The notes under the pieces are model-generated. The model saw only the letters and a list, made by a program, of their open reading frames with translations. It did not search any database and was not told the DNA's origin. A stretch of 36,554 bases of DNA from Desulfobacterales bacterium (GTDB lineage Bacteria > Desulfobacterota > Desulfobacteria > Desulfobacterales > UBA2174_A): positions 1-36,554 of the forward strand of contig JALOPD010000042.1 in NCBI GenBank assembly GCA_025454075.1, given 5' to 3'. A program made the position numbers and the translations under genes. Positions 7,506 to 15,866 of the stretch are shown here, piece by piece (the stretch's first letter is position 1; each line of letters starts with the position of its first letter).

Positions 7506-8981
7506 TCAGCCCCGCGGCAGGGCGCGCCCGTCGATGCGGGAACCCTTACCAAGGCGAGGTGGAAATATCAAGGGGAGGGAAGGCGTCCGCGACGGCGAGG
7601 CAAAACGAACAGGGAGCGGCCGGACGGCTTTTTCCGCGGGGGCGGGCGGCTCCACCCGGATCATCGGAAGCACTGCGATGATGCCGACGAAAAACCAGAA
7701 CGGCTCCATGATGCGCACCAGGATGAACGTGTTGGTGCCGAAGGAGTGCACCACGAGGCCGACAAAACCGGCGGTGAACCCCATGATGAGCCCCTTGAAG
7801 AACGGGTCCTCCGTCTCCCGCAGACGCTGCAGCGCCATCCGGAACACGGACACCAGGAGGTAGATGAACGCCGACAGCCCGAGCAGCCCGGTTTCCGTCA
7901 GCACGCGCGGGAACTGGGCATCGATAAAGGCATACCCGGTGACGCCATAACCCAGGAGGGGGTGTTTCGTAAAATCACGCGCCGCTTCCTGCCAGCTCTG
8001 CAGCCGGGCGGAGGTGGAGGTGTCGAGCCGGAGTTCGCCGATGGTGATCTGCCCCGGCTCCTCGGGCTGGTTGAAGGTGTACAGAATGCGCTGCTTGACG
8101 ATCCCCGGCAGGAACAGGGGGCTCAGCAGCAGCCCCACCGAGAGCAGGCCCACGATGATCAGCCGGCGCTCGGTCATGAACCCCAGCACCATGAGGGCCG
8201 GGACGAAGGCGAGGTAGGAGGAGCGCGACTGGGTGAAGAAAAACGGCGGCACCATGCACACGATCAACAGCAGCAGCAGGTGCATCGCCCTCCGGTTTTT
8301 GATCTTCGCTGCCATGCCGGCGGCCACCATGCCGGTGAACAGCAGGTACCCGCCGAACGTGTTCGGTTCGCCGATGTCGCCTTCAAACGGGGCGCTCACC
8401 CGCTCTCCGCCGGGGATTTGAAACATGCCGACGACCGCAACGATGAAGGCGGTCAGGAAGAGGCAGACCACGAACCGCTTGACCTGCGCGCCGTTGCGCA
8501 CGTGGTTGACCATCATGAAAAAGACGATGAAGTACTCGAGGTACTTGAGCAGGAACAGAAGACCCGTTTTGAGCTCCACCCGGCCGGCCATGACGCCGAA
8601 GCCCGTCGAGAGCACGCAGGCCAGCATGTAAAAGAGGATCGGCTTGTTGAGGGGCGTTTTGCGGAACAGCCCCAGATCCTTCGTCACCGCGTTGCGGGCG
8701 AACCAGCTCAGCCCGATCAGCACCAGCAGCAGGTCCTCCAGCCGCAGCGTCACGCCCCGGCCGAGCGAGCTGCCGGCGGTCTCGCCGGCCAGGAATTCGG
8801 GGGACAGCAGCATGGAGAAGATCAGAATGTACAGCCCCCAGTCGACCTTGATGAACGCCGCCGTGAAAATGACCACGGCGCAGATGGCGATCAGCATCTT
8901 CGCCGGCGTGACCTGCGCGACCATTCCCCCCGTCAGCAGGGCGATGGCGACCAGCGCTAGGACAAAGACGATCGATCGCAT
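7506..8981 (-). CDS. O-antigen ligase/polymerase-family membrane protein (Wzy/WaaL type)
   Basis: The product is a polytopic inner-membrane protein of about 491 residues with ten or more hydrophobic segments and the Wzy_C (PF04932) signature FTQSRSSYLAF in the middle, followed by a long periplasmic loop (QRILYTFNQPEEPG to LGYGVTGYAF) and ETGLLGL. The HNxYL motif of WaaL ligases is replaced by IDAQFPRVL, so a polymerase role is at least as likely as a ligase role. The start is placed at the ATG at 8981 with GGAG at 6-base spacing. An in-frame ATG at 9014 has no ribosome-binding site and lies at the edge of a large inverted repeat. It is the last gene of the locus after the Wzc homologue, and would join repeat units or attach the chain. 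Confidence 0.85.
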   Translation of the reverse strand: MRSIVFVLALVAIALLTGGMVAQVTPAKMLIAICAVVIFTAAFIKVDWGLYILIFSMLLSPEFLAGETAGSSLGRGVTLRLEDLLLVLIGLSWFARNAVTKDLGLFRKTPLNKPILFYMLACVLSTGFGVMAGRVELKTGLLFLLKYLEYFIVFFMMVNHVRNGAQVKRFVVCLFLTAFIVAVVGMFQIPGGERVSAPFEGDIGEPNTFGGYLLFTGMVAAGMAAKIKNRRAMHLLLLLIVCMVPPFFFTQSRSSYLAFVPALMVLGFMTERRLIIVGLLSVGLLLSPLFLPGIVKQRILYTFNQPEEPGQITIGELRLDTSTSARLQSWQEAARDFTKHPLLGYGVTGYAFIDAQFPRVLTETGLLGLSAFIYLLVSVFRMALQRLRETEDPFFKGLIMGFTAGFVGLVVHSFGTNTFILVRIMEPFWFFVGIIAVLPMIRVEPPAPAEKAVRPLPVRFASPSRTPSLPLIFPPRLGKGSRIDGRALPRG

Positions 8982-9016
8982 GAAGGGCTCCAGGGATATG
9001 CGGCGCAGCCGCATTC

Positions 9017-9101
9017 ATTAAACCGGCGATGGGTATGCCGATTTCAGGATATCGCGTAAACGACCGAATCCACGAATCGGCATACCCGTCGCCGGTTTAA
9101 T
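9017..9101. repeat. 27-bp inverted repeat spanning the wzc stop codon
   Basis: Arms 9017-9043 and 9075-9101 are complementary over 27 positions except one that can pair as G-U, with a 31-base loop. The right arm contains the TAA stop of the Wzc gene (9097-9099). No T-run follows in either direction, so it is not a standard terminator. An RNA-stabilising or translation-blocking hairpin inside the operon, or a repeat-type element, is possible. Confidence 0.75.
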
Positions 9102-11415
9102 TGCTGAACAACGTCCGCGCGTAAGGCAGCAACCACTCCGGCAGATAGGCGGGCAGCTCCTGCCAGAAGACCCCGATGGTGAACGCCGACAGCGCCATCA
9201 CAAAGGCGACGAGGCCGAAGGCCTTGGCCAGGGCGCTCGGCCAGCGGAAACCGCGGCCTTCCAGGCTGCCCGCGCCGGCGTGGAGGCCGGCGGTGTCGGG
9301 CCCGTAATAGTAGTGGGAATGGTACCGGAAATAATCCGGCCCGGCCTCGGGCTTGACGTTGTTCAGAACCACGCCCAGGACCTTGGCCTCCACGTTGTCG
9401 AGGTTGGACTTGGCCCGCTTCAGCACACCACGGCCGATGCGGCCCACGGTGTAGACCAGAAACACGCCGTCCATCAGCGGGGCGATTTCGGTGGCGTCGG
9501 CCACCGGGAGGATCGGCGGGGCGTCCACGAAGATGAAATCGTACACCTGCTTGGCTTCCCGCAGGAATTCCCGAAAACGCTCGGAGCTCAGGATTTCGGT
9601 CGGGTTGGGCGGCTTGGTGCCGGCCGTCACGAAGTGCAGGTTGTCCAACCCCGGGGTCTGCAGGATGTCCTCCATGGCAAAATCGCCGAGCATCACGTCC
9701 GAGATGCTGCCGACCACTTCGCGCCAATGGTAGTTGCCGAGCACGTAGTCCGTGACCCCCGGCTCCCGCTGCAGCCCGAACACGCGATGAACGTTCGGCT
9801 TGCGCAGGTCCGCGTCCACCAGCAGGACCTTGTTGCCGGCCTGGGCCATGCTGAGCGCCAGGTTGACGACATTCAGCGTTTTCCCTTCCTGGATGAAGGA
9901 GCTGGTGATCAGGAAGAGCTTGCCCTTCGATTCCACGCGCAGGAACTGGAGGTTGGCCCGCAGCGCCCGGAAGGATTCCGCGGCCTGGGACTTGGGCTCG
10001 TAGTGGGTCACCAGGTCCCGCGATCGGTTCCGGACTCCGGCGTCGCCCCGCTCCGGGCGCCCCTTGCGCTTGGGGTCGCTGTCCAGCTGGGGGATCACGC
10101 CCAGCACGGGGACTTTCAGCAGCTCCTCCACATCCTCGATGGTGCCCATGGAGGTGTCGAACACTTCGGCCAGAAAGGCCAGCACGATCCCGATGACCAA
10201 CCCCATGACCACCCCGGTGAGCACGATCATGAGCTTGGAGGGGACGTTGAACGGGTGCGCCGGCGCCACGGCGGGCTTGACCACCGAGACCTCTTCCACC
10301 TTGCCGGACTCCTGGATCAGGACTTCCTGGTACTTGCCCTTCAGCTGGGTGTAGAGCGACTGCTGCAGGTCCGCCTCCCGCTGCAGCCGCACCAGCATCT
10401 GTCCTTTCTCCGGCAGGCTCATGTTTTCCCGGTGCACCAGCTCGACGCGGCGGGCCAGCTCCGATTCCCGCCCGGCGGCCGCCTGCAGCATCGATTGCAG
10501 GTCTTTGCGGACCTCGACGTACACCGCCTGGATCTGGCTGGCGACGTCCTCCACCTGCGGGTGCTTCTCCGTGAGGGAGATCAGCAGCGTCTGGCGCTTC
10601 AGGTTGAGATCGCCCAACTTGCCGCGCAGCTGCTCCAGCGGGGACCCGGCCGGGGCCGTCATCACGATCCCCATGAGCCTTTCGTTCTGCCCCTTGCCGG
10701 CGGCCTCGACCGCTTTGAGCTGGTTTTCAATTTCAACCCGGTCGGCCTTGGCCCGCTCGTGCTCGAGTTCCAATGCGTTGAGTTTGGTCAGCGTGTTGGC
10801 GGTCTGAGCATCCAGAGCGATCAGGCCGTTTTGCTCCTTGAACCGCTGCAGCTCCAGCTCGGCCTGCTTGAGGCGCTCCAGGGTCAGGCGCAGCTGCTCC
10901 TCGATGAAGGCCTTGGTCTCGAAGGTCTTCTTGTTGCTCTGCTGGATGCTGTAGTCGCGGTAGGCGTGCGCCAGCGCATTGGCCACACGCGCCGACTGCC
11001 GGGGGTCGTCCGACACGGCGCGGATGTTGATGATGTGGGTGCCTTCCTGGGTCTTGGCCTCCACCATGCGTTTGAGCCGCTGGATCTCCTCGGCAGCGGC
11101 CGGGTCCGCGGAGCCGGGGGGGGTCCACCCGAGCGCCTCGGCCGCGCTTTTCAGCACGGGGTGGCTGGTGATGATATAGGCATGGGTTTCCATGTTTTCG
11201 GCCTGGCGCCAGTACCCGCCCGTCAGGATGGAGGCCAGGTTGGAGAAGCGATCGATCTTGATGGCGGAGTGGGCCTCGTAGAGGGCGGCCGGTTCGCGAA
11301 ACTTGGCAAAGCCGTAGCTGCAGAGCCCGACCAGCAGCACCATGAAAAGGATGGATGCCTTGCGCTTGCGGATGATGCGCCAGTAATCCCTAAGGTCGAC
11401 GTCGTACTGTGCCAT
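9097..11415 (-). CDS. Wzc-type polysaccharide co-polymerase with tyrosine autokinase domain
   Basis: The 772-residue protein begins with a Wzz domain (VDLRDYWRIIRKRKASILFM and a first membrane helix within residues 1-45), then a long periplasmic coiled coil (about 170-360), a second membrane helix near 395-420 (MIVLTGVVMGLVIGIVLAF), and a cytoplasmic BY-kinase. Walker A is SSFIQEGKT (GKT 511-513), Walker A' is VLLVDADLRKP and Walker B is DFIFVDAPP (626-634). A tyrosine cluster, DYFRYHSHYYYG, lies at 694-705. Such proteins set chain length and cycle phosphorylation with the export pore. Two oddities stand out: the usual glycine or alanine opening Walker A is serine, and the protein does not end after the tyrosines but adds a third hydrophobic helix (about 733-751) and a periplasmic-looking tail. 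It follows the Wza homologue by 12 bases. Confidence 0.9.
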   Translation of the reverse strand: MAQYDVDLRDYWRIIRKRKASILFMVLLVGLCSYGFAKFREPAALYEAHSAIKIDRFSNLASILTGGYWRQAENMETHAYIITSHPVLKSAAEALGWTPPGSADPAAAEEIQRLKRMVEAKTQEGTHIINIRAVSDDPRQSARVANALAHAYRDYSIQQSNKKTFETKAFIEEQLRLTLERLKQAELELQRFKEQNGLIALDAQTANTLTKLNALELEHERAKADRVEIENQLKAVEAAGKGQNERLMGIVMTAPAGSPLEQLRGKLGDLNLKRQTLLISLTEKHPQVEDVASQIQAVYVEVRKDLQSMLQAAAGRESELARRVELVHRENMSLPEKGQMLVRLQREADLQQSLYTQLKGKYQEVLIQESGKVEEVSVVKPAVAPAHPFNVPSKLMIVLTGVVMGLVIGIVLAFLAEVFDTSMGTIEDVEELLKVPVLGVIPQLDSDPKRKGRPERGDAGVRNRSRDLVTHYEPKSQAAESFRALRANLQFLRVESKGKLFLITSSFIQEGKTLNVVNLALSMAQAGNKVLLVDADLRKPNVHRVFGLQREPGVTDYVLGNYHWREVVGSISDVMLGDFAMEDILQTPGLDNLHFVTAGTKPPNPTEILSSERFREFLREAKQVYDFIFVDAPPILPVADATEIAPLMDGVFLVYTVGRIGRGVLKRAKSNLDNVEAKVLGVVLNNVKPEAGPDYFRYHSHYYYGPDTAGLHAGAGSLEGRGFRWPSALAKAFGLVAFVMALSAFTIGVFWQELPAYLPEWLLPYARTLFSN

Positions 11416-11427
11416 GCGATCGTTCCC

Positions 11428-13631
11428 TCATTTCACGCCGGTGATGTCGGCCGCGCTGTTCCAGTCGATGACGACCCGCGCGGGCCAGAGCACCAGTTCC
11501 AGCAGCGGCCGGACTTGGTCGTAGAAGAGTTTGATGTCGCCGAAGCGGCTGCGCGGCACGTAGACCAGGTCGCCGCTGGCCAGCAGGAGGTTCTGCGACC
11601 AGTCTCCCCTTTCGATGAGGCGGGCGAGGTCGGCCGAGAGAATCTCGGGCTGCGTGATGTCGCCGCGTACCACCTTGGTGTCGGTCCGATAGGCGAAGGG
11701 CGTCGTGCCGCCGGCCTCGGAAATCGCATCGATCAGGCGCATCTCCGAGCCGCTGAAGGTGTAGGCGCCGGGTTTCTGCACCTCGCCGAACACGAACACG
11801 CGGTTGGCCTCTTTGGACAGAGTGGGGACGTAAATCAAATCGCCGTCGTTCAGCACCATGTCCTGGCTCAGATCGCCCTGGAGGATGGTCTTGTAGAGGT
11901 TCAAGGAGACGGTCTCTCCGTCCTTGCGGCGGATGCGCACCGATTTCAGGTCGGCCTCGGCGGTGGGCCCGCCCACCGCCGTGATCATCTCGAGCACCGT
12001 GGACTTGCCCTGCAGCTTGTATTCTCCCGCCCCCGTGCCCTGTGCACCGGACTTGGCAAGCGCCCCCAGCAGCCTTACGGACTTGCTGTTGTGCTGTTTG
12101 ACCCGCACATCGACGCGCGGCCGTTTATAGAACTGCCCCAGCTTGGAATTCATGAGATCGTCGACCTCGCCGGCGGTCAGCCCGGACACTTTCAGGTGCT
12201 CCAGCAGACCGAACGAGATCCGGCCGTTCGGCCGCACCAGGAGGTCTTGTCGCGTGGAGGTGCTGCCTTCCCAAAACGTGATTTCCAGGACATCCCCCGG
12301 GCCGATTTTGTATTCGGGCGTTCCGTCGACGGTTTTAAAAACGTCGTTTTCCCGCGGAAGCGCGGCGGCCGAAGCCTCCGGCCCGCCGGCGATACCCCTC
12401 GGCGCCCGGGCCGCCGCCGCGGGGGCCGCGGGACGGCTGTCCAGGACGACGACCCCCTTGCCCCAATTCGCGGCGCACAGATCGGGCCGGCTGTCGGCGT
12501 TGAGGTCCGCCGCCGCAAGGCCGTAGAAATTGCCGGACCGCGGGAGTTCCTGGGCGTACGGCTCCCAGCCCTTCCCCGCCTGGTTCAACCAGGCATAGAC
12601 GCCTTGATGGTCGAGCGAACCGGCGACGATGTCCGTCCAGCCGTCGCCGTTGAGATCCACCGGCAACCCCTGCCAGAAACTGGTTTCGCGGTCGAGGGAT
12701 TCGAGCGTCTGCACGACGGCCCCATCGCCGGACGCCTCCTCCGGACGCTGCGTTTTCACGCGCATTTTTTCATCAAAACCGCCGCGGCCGTCGCCGTGGA
12801 AAATCCGGATGCCGGTCTTGTAGGTCCCTGCCGCGAGATCCAGCCGCCCGTCGTTGTTCAGGTCCGCCGCACTCAACGCGTAGAAATTGCCCGTGCCCAC
12901 CGGGTCGACCGCCGTCCAGTGCCCGCCCCCGTTTCCAAGCCAGATCCGCAGCGACCCGTGGCTCCCCCAGCCGGCGCCGGCAAGATCGAGGACCCCGTCC
13001 CCGTTAAAATCCGCAACCGCCACGTCCATGTAGGTCCCGGTCACGGTCGGGTTCAGCCCCGGGGCCCAGCTGCCGCGCCCGGTGCCCCACCAGATCTGGA
13101 TACCGCCCTGGAGGTCGGAGGAGGCATTCGCGGCCACAAGGCCCGCAGGCCCTCGTACTTGTTGATCTCCGTCGGCCCCTTGCCCGCTTTCCACTGACGC
13201 CCGGGCTGATTCAGTAAGACCCGGATGCCCGAGGACTGGCGCTGCACGCTGTAGATGAGGTCCGGCAGGCCGTCCTCGTTGACCTCGGCGACCGCAACCG
13301 AGCGCACGTCGCCCTCGGCCGGCAGCGTCTGGGGCGCGGAGAACCGTCCGGAGCCCTCGCCGTAGCTGATGGTGATCGCACCCGGGTCCACCGACCCGCT
13401 CACGATATCGAGCATCCCGTCGTGGTCCAGATCGGCGATGACGACCGCCACGGTTTTCGCGCCGGAGGCCGGGCCTTTGGCCTGCCCGAGGCCCGGCGGC
13501 GGGGCGTAGGCGGCATTCTGGGCGCAGCCGTGAACGGCCAGCATCAGCCCGACGCCGCAGAGAAGGGCGATCGCGCGGCGGCTCCGGAGAAGCCCGTGGT
13601 TCATGAATCCAGGTGGCGGATGATGGTGCAT
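11428..13631 (-). CDS. FG-GAP beta-propeller fused to Wza-type polysaccharide export lipoprotein, split by one frameshift
   Basis: The start is the ATG at 13631 with GGGGGAG just upstream, overlapping the end of the ATPase gene region. It gives a lipoprotein signal (LLCGVGLMLAVHGC, Cys as lipobox). Blades 1-2 follow (DLDHDGMLD, EVNEDGLPD). Near 13141-13147 the frame breaks: KYEGLRA continues correctly only if one G is added in CTGCGGGCC, after which LVAANASSD, DFNGDGVLD, DLNNDGRLD, DLNGDGWTD and DLNADSRPD follow, making about seven FG-GAP/VCBS blades with calcium-type loops. Then come a Poly_export domain (YKIGPGDVLEITFWEG), SLBB-type repeats (VFGEVQKPGAYTFSG) and a C-terminal amphipathic helix as in Wza. 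The 5' frame otherwise stops at 13053. The 3' frame is open to 11428. Wza homologues form the outer-membrane pore; the propeller at its N-terminus is unusual. A sequencing error or a true lesion cannot be told apart here. Confidence 0.8.
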
Positions 13632-13633
13632 GC

Positions 13634-14434
13634 TCACTCCCCCATGTCGTCGATGGCGGCGCGCATGATCGGGCTGTCCACCAGACGCGCACGGGACATG
13701 ACCCCGATCAGCAGGCAGCGGTCGCAGAGATTGTTGATCCGCAGCGGGATGCCGCCGGAAGCCTCGAACAGCAGTTCGGCGGCCTCGCGGGTGAAGATGC
13801 CTCGGGTCGCCCCGGCGTTCTTGAGCCGGAAGAGCATGTACCGGACCGTGTTCGGCCAATCGAGCGGCGGCAGGTTGTACTTCACGGCAATCCGCTCCTT
13901 GAGCGGCTGGAGCTCGGATATGTTCCGCAGCAGCGGCGGCTGCCCCAGCAGGATCAGCGTGAGGAGGAAGTCGTCGTCGGTCTGGAAATTGAGCAGCATC
14001 CGCAGCTCGTCGAGGGTCGCCCGGTTGCCGATGACGTGGGCCTCGTCGATCGCCAGGACCGTGGTGCGCCCCGCCGAACCGCCGGCGGCGAGGATTTTTT
14101 GAAGCTGGTCGAGCATCAGGGTCTTGGAGCCGTTTTCCACCGTCCCGCCCAGTTTCAACAGGATCGCCTTCAGCAGCTCTTCGGGCGGCAGGGCGGGGTT
14201 GGAAATCATCGTGAACTGCACCTGGTCCTTGTTCAGGTAGTCGGCCAGGGCCTTGGTGACGGTCGTCTTGCCGGAGCCAACCTCGCCCGTCAGCATCGCC
14301 ACCCCTTTGCGGTTCTCGATCACGTAGAGCAGCCGCCGCAGCGCCTCCTCGTGCTGCGGGGAACGGAAGAACGCATTCCGCGACGGCACGTTCGCAAAAG
14401 GTGTCTGTTTGAGTCCCCAGTGTTCCAGGTACAT
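13634..14434 (-). CDS. ExeA/GspA-type AAA ATPase of the exopolysaccharide locus
   Basis: The 266-residue protein has the layout of the secretion-ATPase family found in exopolysaccharide and PEP-CTERM loci: an opening MYLEHWGLKQTPFANVPS, Walker A GEVGSGKTT at 50-58, Walker B TVLAIDEAH with Asp130 and Glu131, and a C-terminal AAA lid (GGIPLRINNLCDRCLL). It lacks the peptidoglycan-binding domain of full ExeA proteins. A role in powering assembly or regulating export is inferred from context. The stop (13634-13636) nearly touches the start of the Wza-type gene, so the two are translationally coupled. The ribosome-binding site before the ATG at 14434 is weak, but the N-terminus matches the family. 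Confidence 0.85.
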   Translation of the reverse strand: MYLEHWGLKQTPFANVPSRNAFFRSPQHEEALRRLLYVIENRKGVAMLTGEVGSGKTTVTKALADYLNKDQVQFTMISNPALPPEELLKAILLKLGGTVENGSKTLMLDQLQKILAAGGSAGRTTVLAIDEAHVIGNRATLDELRMLLNFQTDDDFLLTLILLGQPPLLRNISELQPLKERIAVKYNLPPLDWPNTVRYMLFRLKNAGATRGIFTREAAELLFEASGGIPLRINNLCDRCLLIGVMSRARLVDSPIMRAAIDDMGE

Positions 14435-14471
14435 GTCGATACCATCGTCCCGGGAGGCCGGCGGCCCCCCT

Positions 14472-15728
14472 TTACATGATGGGCTCCTTCACCGTGTCGC
14501 AGCCGGCCTCCGGCTCCGTGCGCACGACCGCCAGGCCCTGCAGGAGTTCCTTTATCTCCTTCTCCGAGACGCTCCTGACGATGTTGAGCAGGGGCTCCTC
14601 CGGGAGGTCGACGATGCGCTCGACCAGCGTTTTCCGGCGCTGGGAGTCCATGAGAATCTGCAGCTTGGGGCGCATGGGCTGTTCGGGATGCGTGGCGATC
14701 ACCCGCCCGATGGCCTCGGAGTTCAGTTGCACGCAGCTGTGCAGCGGGAAGACCGTGAACACCCGCAGCAGCGATTTCATGTAGTCCCGATCGAACTGAG
14801 TCTTGCAGCTCTTGAAAATGTATTTCACCGCCTCGAAGAAGCTGAGCCGCTCGCGATTGGGCCGGGAATGCACCAGGGCCTCGTAGAGGTCCAGCAGCCC
14901 GATGATTTTGGCGAATTCGTGGATCTCGCCGGACGGCAGCCCGCGGGGGTAGCCGGACGCGTCCAGCCGTTCATAGACCTGGCCGGCCGTCTCGGCGAGG
15001 GCCGCGGCATCGGGCCCGAGGTCCTGCAGGATCTTGAGCGCCAGGTTCGGCCGCTCCTTCAAGGCATTCATCTCTTCGGCGCTCAAGGGGCCCCGCTTGT
15101 GGATGATGTTTTCCGGGACCAGGGCCATGCCGACGTCGTGCAGCAGGCCGGCCAACCCGATTTTGGCCTGCCGCTCCGGGTCGAATCCCAGGTCCCTTGC
15201 CATGTGGACGGCATAAACCGCCACGTTGACACTGTGGTGGATGGCGAACCGGCTGCGGTCGTCCAGGTGCAGGGCGGCGATGAAAAGCTCGTCCGAACCC
15301 GTTGCACCGCCGGCCATTTCCCGGACGATGGCCGCACCCGGCTCCAGCGAAAACGCCTGGCGGCTGCGGACCATCTGGAACACCTGGGTCAGGTAGTCGC
15401 AGGCCCTGGGGTAAAGGAGTCTGCGGGGCGCCTCCGTACCCGAGGCAACCGCCGGGGTCGCCGCAGCCGGCCGGGAGGGCCGCACGGCCCTCGCCGACTG
15501 GGCCGAGGCCAGCTTGGCAAAGCTGAGTTTCAAATCCGCCACCGGCTTGGGTCCCGGGCTCCGGTGCGCATTTGGGCTCGCAGGTTGCGTCGCGGCGGTT
15601 TCCATCTCTGTGTCGTCGTCTTCCTTTCCAGGCGCGGCCCGCTTTTTCGGTCGATCGTGAATCTCAGCGCCAGTTACAACGTCTCGTTCCGTTCTGCGGG
15701 CGAACGCCATGTGATCAACCGAATGCAT
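14472..15728 (-). CDS. HD-GYP-related protein with altered second motif
   Basis: The 418-residue protein has a poorly conserved, Pro/Ala-rich N-terminus (about 1-105) followed by an HD-GYP-like core: HHSVNVAVYAV (His164-His165), GLLHDVGM (His197-Asp198), HKRGPLSAEE and LDASGYPRGLPSGEIH. Active c-di-GMP phosphodiesterases usually read HHExxDGSGYPxGL. Here the two histidines of that motif are Val-Tyr (QVYERLDASGYP, 250-261), so a metal ligand set is incomplete and catalysis may be weak or lost, leaving a possible sensing role. It sits between the initiating transferase and the ATPase in the exopolysaccharide operon, fitting c-di-GMP-linked control. The start at 15728 has no clear ribosome-binding site, and a later ATG (METAATQ, residue 42) is possible. 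The gap upstream (15729-15866) is AT-rich and could hold a promoter. Confidence 0.85.
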   Translation of the reverse strand: MHSVDHMAFARRTERDVVTGAEIHDRPKKRAAPGKEDDDTEMETAATQPASPNAHRSPGPKPVADLKLSFAKLASAQSARAVRPSRPAAATPAVASGTEAPRRLLYPRACDYLTQVFQMVRSRQAFSLEPGAAIVREMAGGATGSDELFIAALHLDDRSRFAIHHSVNVAVYAVHMARDLGFDPERQAKIGLAGLLHDVGMALVPENIIHKRGPLSAEEMNALKERPNLALKILQDLGPDAAALAETAGQVYERLDASGYPRGLPSGEIHEFAKIIGLLDLYEALVHSRPNRERLSFFEAVKYIFKSCKTQFDRDYMKSLLRVFTVFPLHSCVQLNSEAIGRVIATHPEQPMRPKLQILMDSQRRKTLVERIVDLPEEPLLNIVRSVSEKEIKELLQGLAVVRTEPEAGCDTVKEPIM

Positions 15729-15866
15729 TCATTTGCTTGAATCGGTTGATCTGAAAAAAACTTTAATCAAATATCGATGAAATGATGAATTTTGCACAAA
15801 AATGCGAAAAGCGTTGCCCATGAGCAGACGGCGTCTCCAGCCTCCGAGCCGCGCGGATAAATCCCA

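Noticed and set aside
6897..8960. A 687-codon open frame on the plus strand
   Set aside because: It is antisense to the flavoprotein and ligase genes and has shadow composition (His, Glu, Asp, Gln).
9280..13197. A 1305-codon open frame on the plus strand
   Set aside because: It is antisense to the Wzc and Wza genes, with His/Gly/Leu/Gln-rich composition typical of GC-rich shadows, and shows no motif.
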